Shown piece by piece: positions 54,559 through 62,757 of a stretch of 64,000 bases of DNA; positions within the stretch are counted from its first letter, which is position 1, and the number at the start of each line of letters is the position of its first letter. Under the pieces are notes generated by a model, which searched no databases, was not told the origin of the DNA, and worked only from the letters and a program-made list of their open reading frames with translations. A program made the translations under genes and the position numbers. Origin of the DNA: Aquirufa beregesia (GTDB lineage Bacteria; Bacteroidota; Bacteroidia; Cytophagales; Spirosomataceae); the NCBI RefSeq assembly GCF_011090385.1, contig NZ_SEWW01000002.1, forward strand, positions 113,825 to 177,824, in the 5' to 3' direction.

Positions 54559-54852
54559 TTAGAGAATCACCGTGTAGTCAATTTCCTGAAAATTGGCCAC
54601 CGATGGTATCCATATGTTTTCGACAAAACGGACATGATCAGGATGATGGGTATAGGCTTCATATAAAGCATCTGTTTCAAACTGCATGATTAAGCCAAAT
54701 TCATAGGAGTTTTTAGGACTAATTTCTCGAAGACACTCTAAGGATTGTACCCAAGGAATCTCCGCCAATTTTTTAGCTTCTGAAAAGAATAGATCACGCT
54801 GTTCTTGGCTAAGATCAGATTTGAATTGAAGAAAAACAGAATGGTAAATCAT
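54559..54852 (-). CDS. Dabb-family (stress-responsive A/B barrel) protein
   Basis: A 97-residue protein with the dimeric alpha-beta-barrel pattern (MIYHSVFLQFKSDLSQEQRD at the start, FGLIMQFETDALYEAYTHHPDH in the middle). Members occur in many stress or polyketide contexts; the reaction here is unknown. It is encoded 5 bases upstream of the Crp/Fnr gene, so the two are probably one transcript. No catalytic residue is clear. Confidence 0.85.
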   Translation of the reverse strand: MIYHSVFLQFKSDLSQEQRDLFFSEAKKLAEIPWVQSLECLREISPKNSYEFGLIMQFETDALYEAYTHHPDHVRFVENIWIPSVANFQEIDYTVIL

Positions 54853-55243
54853 GGTTAAAAATTTATGTTCAAAGGTAGAAATATTTTGTTGAACTCAGAT
54901 TTGAATCTTGAATAGATACTATTTTTTCCTTTATGCGCAGGGTCATACTTTATGGTTTTTTTTATCAGGAGCATAGGGTATTTAATTTTTTTTCGAAAAA
55001 ATTGTATTATTTCTTTTTGCTCTTGTGTGTATAGCCAACCGTATAATAATCATTTATTCAATTTGCCTTGATTATCAAAAAGATACAATAGTTGGACCTC
55101 TAATTTTATAAGGATAGTTAAGGATGGTTGACTTTACTCAAATGAGTTAGTTGGGCCTAATAATATCATTGTTTCTGTAAATAGTTCTATTTGGGAAACA
55201 GGTATTATACAACCCTTTTACAACCAAACTCAAACCTCTTATT
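54853..55243. other. 391-base upstream region of the second SusC gene
   Basis: This AT-rich region lies between the divergent Dabb and SusC genes. No exact TAnnTTTG motif was found. It probably holds the promoters of both transcripts and perhaps a leader, with no ORF worth calling. Confidence 0.5.
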
Positions 55244-58200
55244 ATGAAAAAACTATCATTACTAATTTTTTGTATGCTCCTGGTTTATCAAGGACTTGCT
55301 CAAAGTGTGCAAGTCCGAGGTAAGGTAAGCACTACCGGAGGAGTAGGAGTTCCTGGCACCTCGGTGTTAGAGAAAGGAACGAATAACGGTGCAGTAACCA
55401 ACGCTAGCGGAGAATATTCCATTCGAGTAGCATCTAAAAACGCGGTTCTAAATTTTTCATCAGTAGGTTTATTACCTAAGTCGGAAGCAGTACAAGGGCG
55501 TACGGTGATCGATATTCTTTTGGAAGAAAATCAAAAAGAATTGACTGAAGTGGTGGTGGTTGGTTATGGTTCCCAAAGAAAACAAGACATCACTTCAGCC
55601 GTTTCAGTGATTGGCATGAAGGATATTGGGGAGCAGCCTGCTAGCAACATGAACCAATTATTACAGGGCCGTGCCTCTGGGGTTGTGGTGAAGCAAAAAG
55701 CGGGAACTCCTGGTGGAGCTTTTGAGGTGCGTGTTCGTGGTATAGGCTCTTTGGGAGCAGGTAGTGATCCATTGTATGTAATAGATGGATTTGTGGTGGG
55801 AACATCAGTGGGTTCTAATTTTAACCCCAACGATATCGAAAGTATTTCTGTGTTGAAAGATGCGGCTTCTACTGCCATCTATGGAGCAAGAGGTTCAAAC
55901 GGGGTAGTTTTAATCACGACGAAAAATGCACAAGAAGGAAAAGTGAATGTGAATTTCTCCTTGGATTATGGAGTAAACAGTATTCCTGATTCGCGTCGGG
56001 TGAAAATGTTAAATGGTCAAGAGTTTGCTCAATTCAAGAAAGATGTCTTTATGGATGCCATTCGAATTTTGCAAAATAGAGAACCCTCTTTAGAAGAAGT
56101 TCCCATTGGATATCGTTATCCTGAGCAGACCAAATATTCTACCGATTGGTTTGGTGCCATCATCAACAAGAATTCGGCCTATCAGGATGCCAACTTGACC
56201 ATTAGTTCGGGTAAAGGGCCAATCAAGTCGATGTTTTCTGTGGGTTACTATAAAGAAGATGGAACCATCATGAACACCGATTATGATCGTATCTCGATAC
56301 GTTCCAATAACGGGGGTCAGGTGAATAAGTTTTTAACGGTGGGTTTGAATGTCAATGGAAGTTTGACTCGTCAAAATGTTGCTAATACTGACGGACGTAG
56401 TGCTTTGGTTGGTGGAGCCTTATTGATGGATCCTCGGGAACCGATTTACAATGCCGATGGAACGATGCGTCCTTATATTGGTGGTGTAGATGGAGCCTTT
56501 GGATTTCCTAACCCAGTATATTTATTGCAAAACGTTATTCGTAAACGAAATATTTCGGATGTGTTAGCCAATGCCTTTGCTGAGTTTACGATCCTGGATG
56601 GTTTGAAATTTAGAACTTCCGTTAATGGTAAAATGAATTTCAATCGATTTAAAGAATATGTTCCGTCGACAATTGGAGCATCAGTGGCTTCGGGTACTTC
56701 AGGAGCACCTCCGAGAATTGCTACGGCACGTGATATTTCAGAGCAATTACAAAACGTATCATTTGATGAATTGCTGACTTATTCTCCTAAAATTGGAGAA
56801 GAGCATAAATTAGATGCTATGGTTGGTTTTACTTCACAGAAAGAGCAAGTGTATGGAATTGATGGTTCAGCCAATACTTTTCCAGATGATTTGGTTCCTT
56901 ATTTAGGAGCGGGGTCTATTCGTTCATCCAACTCCTATGAATATAGCTGGTCCTTATTAGCCTATTTTGCTCGTGTCAATTATGCTCTGAAAGACAAGTA
57001 TTTATTCTCGGCTTCCTTCCGTAGAGAGGGTAGCTCACGTTTTGGAGACAACAATAAATACGGAGATTTCCCAGCGGCTTCAGTGGGTTGGAGAATTTCT
57101 GAAGAACCATTCATGAAGGACCTCAGCTTTATTAATGACATGAAACTTCGTGTCAGCTGGGGAGTAACAGGTAACAATAACATCGGTAACTATCCTAGCT
57201 TAGCTTTCGTAGGGGCCAATAACTACATCTTAGGAAATAGCTTCGCAGCAGGTAAGGTGATCAGTTCATTTGCTAACTCGTCATTGAAATGGGAGAAGTC
57301 GGATCAATTAGACATTGGTTTAGATTTAGCCACATTTAATAATAAGTTGACATTCACCTTTGAATATTATAAAAAGGTAACCAACGACATGCTATTGCCT
57401 GTTTCTATTCCAGCAGTATCTGGTTTTACTACGAGTTTGGATAACATTGGTCAGGTTCAAAATACGGGAGTTGAATTAAGTGCGGATTATCGTACCAGTT
57501 TTGGTCCAGTGAATTTCAGAACGAACATGAATGTGACCATGAATCAGAGTAAAATTTTGGCCATTAAGGGAGCCAATGATATGCTTTGGTATGGAGGTTT
57601 TTATGGCGGATACAATGTCATGAAAGTGGGTCGTCCTATTGGTATGATTTATGGCTACAGAAAAGAAGGTATCTTCAATACGCAGGCAGAAATTGATGCT
57701 TGGGCTAAGCAAGACGGGGTTATACCTGGAGGTATGAAGTTCAAAGACATGAATGGTGATGGCGTTATTTCTTATGATACGCAAGACATGACAGAGATTG
57801 GCAATCCTAACCCTGCCTTTACTTGGGCATGGACCATGGCTGCTGATTATCGCCAGTGGGATTTGAACGTATTATTTGTAGGGGCACAGGATTTCGACAT
57901 CTACCGCAATATTGAAGCATCTACCATGAACATGGACGGTGTATTTAACGTGTTGGATAAAGCGAAAGATCGCTGGAGATCAGCTAGCAACCAGGGGACT
58001 AATCCAAACGATAAAAACTCACAAGGAGGAACGAGTTATTTTAAATGGTCTCGTGAAAGTAGTGAGCGTTATGTGTATGACGGAAGTTATGTTTGGTTAA
58101 AGGCCGTGACTTTAGGATATAAACTTCCTAAAATGAGTAATATATTCAGTGAGTCTAGAGTATTCTTTACTGCGAATAACTTATTCTTATTCACCAATTA

Positions 58201-58312
58201 CCCAGGAAATAACCCAGATGCAGGTGTTAGAGGTGGTACGGAATTGAACAATGACGATGAGGCATATCCAGTTCCTAGAACAGTAGCTCTTGGTGTTAAA
58301 TTAAACTTCTAA
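55244..58312 (+). CDS. SusC/RagA-family TonB-linked outer-membrane transporter
   Basis: A 1022-residue protein with a signal peptide (about 19 residues, ending GLAQ). A CarboxypepD_reg-like domain (about 22-105) precedes LTEVVVVGYGSQRKQDITSA (about residues 101-120) and a plug with DAASTAIYGARGSNGVVLIT. A long barrel ends in ALGVKLNF. It is paired with the SusD gene 10 bases downstream, so they form an oligosaccharide-capturing unit. It differs from the SusC at 25864 across most of its length. It probably takes up the substrate of the genes that follow. Confidence 0.95.
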   Translation: MKKLSLLIFCMLLVYQGLAQSVQVRGKVSTTGGVGVPGTSVLEKGTNNGAVTNASGEYSIRVASKNAVLNFSSVGLLPKSEAVQGRTVIDILLEENQKELTEVVVVGYGSQRKQDITSAVSVIGMKDIGEQPASNMNQLLQGRASGVVVKQKAGTPGGAFEVRVRGIGSLGAGSDPLYVIDGFVVGTSVGSNFNPNDIESISVLKDAASTAIYGARGSNGVVLITTKNAQEGKVNVNFSLDYGVNSIPDSRRVKMLNGQEFAQFKKDVFMDAIRILQNREPSLEEVPIGYRYPEQTKYSTDWFGAIINKNSAYQDANLTISSGKGPIKSMFSVGYYKEDGTIMNTDYDRISIRSNNGGQVNKFLTVGLNVNGSLTRQNVANTDGRSALVGGALLMDPREPIYNADGTMRPYIGGVDGAFGFPNPVYLLQNVIRKRNISDVLANAFAEFTILDGLKFRTSVNGKMNFNRFKEYVPSTIGASVASGTSGAPPRIATARDISEQLQNVSFDELLTYSPKIGEEHKLDAMVGFTSQKEQVYGIDGSANTFPDDLVPYLGAGSIRSSNSYEYSWSLLAYFARVNYALKDKYLFSASFRREGSSRFGDNNKYGDFPAASVGWRISEEPFMKDLSFINDMKLRVSWGVTGNNNIGNYPSLAFVGANNYILGNSFAAGKVISSFANSSLKWEKSDQLDIGLDLATFNNKLTFTFEYYKKVTNDMLLPVSIPAVSGFTTSLDNIGQVQNTGVELSADYRTSFGPVNFRTNMNVTMNQSKILAIKGANDMLWYGGFYGGYNVMKVGRPIGMIYGYRKEGIFNTQAEIDAWAKQDGVIPGGMKFKDMNGDGVISYDTQDMTEIGNPNPAFTWAWTMAADYRQWDLNVLFVGAQDFDIYRNIEASTMNMDGVFNVLDKAKDRWRSASNQGTNPNDKNSQGGTSYFKWSRESSERYVYDGSYVWLKAVTLGYKLPKMSNIFSESRVFFTANNLFLFTNYPGNNPDAGVRGGTELNNDDEAYPVPRTVALGVKLNF

Positions 58313-58322
58313 TTCTACAGAA

Positions 58323-59825
58323 ATGAAAAAAATAACAGCTTCAATATTATTATCCTTTTGCTTCATCCAGTTCTCTTGTCAAGAAGACTTTTTGAAGACA
58401 ACAGACCCTACGAGGATTGGTCGAGATTTGTTCTATCAAAACGAAACTCAATTCAATCAAGCTTTGAGTGGAATATATGGCCAATTACAAACGATTACTA
58501 ACTCAGCCTATATTCAACAGGAATTTATGTCAGACAACACCACGCTAGACTTCAATCCATTGGATCGAGGAGGCGCTGCTGGTTGGGAGGCATTTGAATT
58601 CTCTACCGTAAATCAGGGAAATGGTGAAATAAATGCACTTTGGAATAACCATTATGCCACGATGTACAACATCAATTATGCCTTGGAAAAACTAGCTGCA
58701 TCGACCATCGATGCCACGGCTAAGTCGGCCATAGAAGGACAATTGAAATTTTTACGCGCTTACCACTATTTCAATTTGACTCGTTATTTTGGAGATGTGG
58801 TATTAGCCACCAAAACCTTGTCTAATCCCAATGAATCCTTTGATTTAGTACGTTCACCTCAAGCCGAGGTATACAAGCAAATCGAAACGGATTTGGCCGA
58901 TGCAGTTAAGTTATTACCTGCCACTTATCCAGCTTCTGGAAGAGGCAAGGCGACTAAAGGTGCAGCAGTAGCTTTATTAGGTAAAGTATATTTAACGAGA
59001 AAGAACTATGCAGCTGCAGCTACTACCTTAAAGGATGTTTTAAGTCTAGGCTATTCTTTGAATGCGAACTACAAAGACAATTTTGATCCAGCGAAGAAAA
59101 ATGGACCAGAGTCAATTTTTGAGGTTCAATACCAAGGGGGTAACGACTTAGGGGAGCAAAGTAACTTCGTGTACGTTTTTGCGCCACGCTTGTCTCAAGG
59201 AGCTGTAACAGGTTATGCCAACACCACTCCAAGTGGAAGAAATATTCCCACTCGTGATATGATCAATGCCTATGAGGCAGGGGATTTACGTAAGGATATT
59301 TCTTTGAAAACGGGTTATACCTTGAACGGTACATTTGTTGGAATTCCTTATGTGGCTAAATACCAATATCCGCACACCATCTCCGGCCGTTCAGATAATA
59401 ACTGGCCAGTTTTACGTTATTCAGATGCTTTATTGATGTTAGCAGAGTCTATCAATGAATCAGCGGGTCCTACAGCTGAAGCTTTAGGCTATGTGAATGC
59501 CATCCGTAAAAGAGCGGGATTAGCAGATTTGGCAGGTTTATCCAAAGAAGGATTACGTGCAGCCATCATGCAAGAGCGTCGTGTGGAATTGGCCTTTGAA
59601 AATCAGCGCTGGTTTGATTTACAAAGAACCATGACGCCTGCGGAATTGACTACATTCATGAATGGCCATGGTGCTAGAGAAAAGGCGAATCCAACGGTAG
59701 CTCGTGGAGGAATTGCCTTTAATGCCTTGGATTATGTGTATTCTGATTTTGAATATTACTTACCCATTCCTGCCCCGCAGATTTTGATTAACAGTAAATT
59801 AACCCAGAACCCAGGGTATAATTAA
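58323..59825 (+). CDS. SusD/RagB-family outer-membrane lipoprotein
   Basis: A 500-residue lipoprotein (lipobox QFSC, Cys at about residue 19). It has the SusD helix region LRAYHYFNLTRYFGDVVL (about residues 147-164), ERRVELAFENQRWFDLQRTM and the C-terminal KLTQNPGYN. It captures glycan on the cell surface with its SusC partner. The next gene, a membrane cytochrome-type protein, begins about 100 bases later and is probably part of the same transcript, after a hairpin (59857-59896). Confidence 0.93.
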   Translation: MKKITASILLSFCFIQFSCQEDFLKTTDPTRIGRDLFYQNETQFNQALSGIYGQLQTITNSAYIQQEFMSDNTTLDFNPLDRGGAAGWEAFEFSTVNQGNGEINALWNNHYATMYNINYALEKLAASTIDATAKSAIEGQLKFLRAYHYFNLTRYFGDVVLATKTLSNPNESFDLVRSPQAEVYKQIETDLADAVKLLPATYPASGRGKATKGAAVALLGKVYLTRKNYAAAATTLKDVLSLGYSLNANYKDNFDPAKKNGPESIFEVQYQGGNDLGEQSNFVYVFAPRLSQGAVTGYANTTPSGRNIPTRDMINAYEAGDLRKDISLKTGYTLNGTFVGIPYVAKYQYPHTISGRSDNNWPVLRYSDALLMLAESINESAGPTAEALGYVNAIRKRAGLADLAGLSKEGLRAAIMQERRVELAFENQRWFDLQRTMTPAELTTFMNGHGAREKANPTVARGGIAFNALDYVYSDFEYYLPIPAPQILINSKLTQNPGYN

Positions 59826-59856
59826 GGGATTTTTTATTTAGATTAATCTTTGTAAA

Positions 59857-59896
59857 ATTGCCGAGTGCACGGACTTGCTCTCCGTGCCTCGGTAAT
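59857..59896 (+). other. Strong stem-loop between SusD and the cytochrome-type gene
   Basis: Nine bases (ATTGCCGAG with CTCGGTAAT, one G-U pair) form a basal stem. After a small internal loop, CACGGA pairs with TCCGTG around a seven-base loop. No T run follows, so it is not a standard terminator. It could be an attenuator, an RNA-processing site or mRNA protection. The expected GTG start of the next gene is at 59930. Confidence 0.5.
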
Positions 59897-59929
59897 ACAA
59901 AGAGAGAAACCTATTATAACAACTTTTCT

Positions 59930-62725
59930 GTGCAAACTAGTACTGAACTTATTACCTTTTTAGGTCGATTACACCCTTTAATTGTCCATTTTCCCCTAAG
60001 TTTATTATGGGTGGTATTCCTGCTGGAAGTAATTTCCTGGAGGCAGTCATCCCATCAATTCAAACCAGCCATTCATTTGATGTTATGGGTAGTCAGTATT
60101 TCTGCCCTATTGGCCGTAGCATTTGGATTGATTCTCTCCAATCAAGATGATTATACCGGAAGCACGGTAGTATGGCATCAATGGTCTGGAATCGCCACCT
60201 TGGTTTTAACCGCATTGGCTTTATTAGCTTTTAAAGCGGATGAAACGAAATCCTATCGGGCATTATTATTACTCTCTGTTTTTGGAGTCACTTTTGCTGG
60301 CCATTATGGAGCCATGTTGACTCATGGTGATGATTATTTAAGTTCTGCTTGGAACTCTGAAATAGCCAAGGATTCAACTTCCGTGGTGCCAAAAATTGAC
60401 ATCAAAAAATTACAAGGAGATATCAATGTAGATCAGAAAGAAGCATTGGCTATTGAGGCTAGAAGCATTTTGACCAAACATTGTACCAATTGTCATGGTA
60501 CCAAAAAAGTAAAAGGTAAGCTCCGTTTAGACGAGCTGAAATATGTCCTAAAAGGAGGTGAAAATGGAGACGCTTTGATTATCGGCCATCCTGAAAAAAG
60601 CGATATCATTCATCGCATCAAATTACCTGCTAGTCATGATGACGCCATGCCCACTAAAGGTAAGCGCTTGACTAAAGCGGAAATTGAAGTGTTGGAAACA
60701 TGGATTAAGCAAGGAGCCCCTTGGCCTAATTCTCCAAACACGACACGTCCTTTAGCCTTACCTGAAGAAAAGGAAAAGGATCTTGCTGTTGCCAACGACT
60801 TACCTACTGGACCTGTTCCAGCGGCCTTTCAAGAAGGAGAAAATGCCTTGGCTAGTCCAGCAGTCCAGCTATTGAATACGAATCAAGTAGATGAATTGAA
60901 CATCAAAGTTCGAACCATCTTAGCCCATAATTGCTACAGCTGCCATAATGCCACCAAAACCAAAGGTAAGCTTCGCTTAGATAAGAAAGAACTCCTGTTT
61001 AAAGGGGGTGAAAGCGGGCCTATTTTAGTGGCAGGATACCCTGAAAAAAGTGATATTATTCATCGGGTGAAATTACCAGAAGGACATGATGATGCCATGC
61101 CAACTAAAGGCAAGCGCTTAACAAAAGAAGACATCGCTTTACTTGAATTTTGGATTAAACAAGGTGCTCCATGGCCAACGGGTCCGGAGAAAAGCTTGTA
61201 CCGGGTAGCTACATTAGAGCCTCGTTTGCCGAATCTTCCATCGGCCAATGCTCAAGCCCAAAAGCCTATTGATTTATTTGTAGATCAATATTTTAAGAAA
61301 AATAAGATTGCTTGGAAAAAACCCGTCGATGACGCCACCTACATTCGTCGAGTTTATTTAGATGTCCAGGGTTTACTACCTAACCCACAAGCCATACAAA
61401 GCTTTATTTCGGATAAAAGAGCCAATAAAAGGGAACTTTTAGTTCAATCCTTGTTGAGCGACAACTCAGCTTATGCCCAGCATTGGTTTAGTTTCTGGAA
61501 TGATGCTTTGAGAAATGATTATTCTGGAACTGGCTACATCACGGGTGGTCGCTTTGGCATATCAAAATGGCTGTATGGCTCTTTGAAAAATAATAAGTCG
61601 TATGATCAATTTGTTAAAGAATTAATTAATCCTAACAAGGAGTCAGAAGGTTTTATCAAAGGGATTAAATGGAGAGGAACGATTAATTCCAGTCAAAGCA
61701 CCGAGATGCAAGCGGCGCAAAATGTGGCTCAAGTATTTCTTGGCTTAAACTTGAAATGTGCTTCTTGTCACGATAGCTTTATTAGTGATTGGAAATTGGA
61801 TGATGCTTATGCCTTCGCCAATGTTTTTGCCGACCAAACCTTGGAGATTCATAAATGTGATCTACCTACTGGTCGCATGGCTGGCCGTGGCGTCTTGTAT
61901 AATTCACTTGGTAAAATTAAAGAAACACCCATCACAGCCGATCGCTTGGTTCAGCTGGCCGATATATTAGTTCAAAAGAAAAATGGTCGCCTTTACCGTA
62001 CTTTGGTCAACCGGGTTTGGGCACAATTGATGGGACGCGGTATTGTAGAACCTGTCGATGTGATGGACAATGAACCATGGAGTCAGGATTTATTGGATTA
62101 TTTGGCCTATGATTTTGCCAATAATGGTTCAGATATGAAGCGTTTAATGTTTCAAATTCTCACCTCTAAAACTTATCAATTACCTACGGTAGGTTTCAAA
62201 GAAGTGTCCATGTTGACAGCTTCCAATTATGTTTTTAAAGGAATGACAAAACGTCGATTAACTGCCGAGCAATTTGCTGATGCGGTGAGTCAATCTTTCT
62301 TCCCATTGTATTCGGATTCTGCCTTGGCGGTCAAGATGTTGCCTGCTGATATCAAAAAGGATATTCCTTTTGCTCGGGCCGCTTTGGTTAAAAATGATCC
62401 GTTTTTAACGGCATTAGGCAGGCCAAACCGAGAGACAGTATCCACGAGTAGAACCTCTCAAGCCAATTTATTACAAGCATTGGAATTGACGAATGGAGTT
62501 AAATTCAATTATACCTTGAATACTGGAGCTAAGATTTGGGTAGCCAAATATAGCAGTAGTGATGCCTTGGTCAACGCTTTGTATCGTCAGGCTTTGGGAA
62601 GGAACCCAAGTTCTCGTGAGATGGAATTGGCCATTCGATACTTGGGTAAAAAACCGAGTATAGAAGGAGTTCAGGATTTTGTATGGGCTATCACCTTACT
62701 TCCTGAATTTCAATTAATTATCTAA
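59930..62725 (+). CDS. Membrane cytochrome-type protein: DUF2231, two PSCyt domains, DUF1549, DUF1553
   Basis: 931 residues from GTG at 59930. An upstream TTG (59858) would translate through the hairpin and gives a cysteine-rich leader unlike the family. Parts in order: a DUF2231-like membrane region (about residues 5-120, HPLIVHFPLSL start, four spans); two PSCyt-type heme domains with CTNCHG (Cys185) and CYSCHN (Cys335); then DUF1549-like (with a third CASCHD at Cys610) and DUF1553-like regions. The tandem domains are about 65% identical. Three CxxCH sites imply c-type heme attachment. This architecture is known from Planctomycetes and some Bacteroidota, with unknown function. The DUF1501 gene follows 32 bases later. 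Confidence 0.88.
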   Translation: MQTSTELITFLGRLHPLIVHFPLSLLWVVFLLEVISWRQSSHQFKPAIHLMLWVVSISALLAVAFGLILSNQDDYTGSTVVWHQWSGIATLVLTALALLAFKADETKSYRALLLLSVFGVTFAGHYGAMLTHGDDYLSSAWNSEIAKDSTSVVPKIDIKKLQGDINVDQKEALAIEARSILTKHCTNCHGTKKVKGKLRLDELKYVLKGGENGDALIIGHPEKSDIIHRIKLPASHDDAMPTKGKRLTKAEIEVLETWIKQGAPWPNSPNTTRPLALPEEKEKDLAVANDLPTGPVPAAFQEGENALASPAVQLLNTNQVDELNIKVRTILAHNCYSCHNATKTKGKLRLDKKELLFKGGESGPILVAGYPEKSDIIHRVKLPEGHDDAMPTKGKRLTKEDIALLEFWIKQGAPWPTGPEKSLYRVATLEPRLPNLPSANAQAQKPIDLFVDQYFKKNKIAWKKPVDDATYIRRVYLDVQGLLPNPQAIQSFISDKRANKRELLVQSLLSDNSAYAQHWFSFWNDALRNDYSGTGYITGGRFGISKWLYGSLKNNKSYDQFVKELINPNKESEGFIKGIKWRGTINSSQSTEMQAAQNVAQVFLGLNLKCASCHDSFISDWKLDDAYAFANVFADQTLEIHKCDLPTGRMAGRGVLYNSLGKIKETPITADRLVQLADILVQKKNGRLYRTLVNRVWAQLMGRGIVEPVDVMDNEPWSQDLLDYLAYDFANNGSDMKRLMFQILTSKTYQLPTVGFKEVSMLTASNYVFKGMTKRRLTAEQFADAVSQSFFPLYSDSALAVKMLPADIKKDIPFARAALVKNDPFLTALGRPNRETVSTSRTSQANLLQALELTNGVKFNYTLNTGAKIWVAKYSSSDALVNALYRQALGRNPSSREMELAIRYLGKKPSIEGVQDFVWAITLLPEFQLII
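60458..60727 (+). repeat. Tandem PSCyt domain, copy 1
   Basis: A 270-base segment encoding a heme-binding domain with CTNCHG. It aligns without gaps over 90 codons with copy 2 (60908-61177), and a hand count gives 59 identical residues. Confidence 0.8.
60908..61177 (+). repeat. Tandem PSCyt domain, copy 2
   Basis: A 270-base segment encoding a heme-binding domain with CYSCHN, repeated from copy 1 with an offset of 450 bases. The conserved HDDAMPTKGKRLTK and WIKQGAPWP ends are identical in both. Confidence 0.8.
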
Positions 62726-62757
62726 GTTTTGAAACAGAATATCGTGTATTTTTGTAT

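Noticed and set aside
54306-54689. 127-codon open frame on the plus strand across the Crp/Fnr and Dabb genes
   Set aside because: It lies antisense to two genes with strong family motifs, so it is a shadow frame.
62747-62754. TATTTTTG, an exact -7 promoter match before the DUF1501 start
   Set aside because: It ends only three bases before the ATG, which leaves no room for a leader; it is probably chance, and the gene is likely transcribed with the upstream cytochrome gene.
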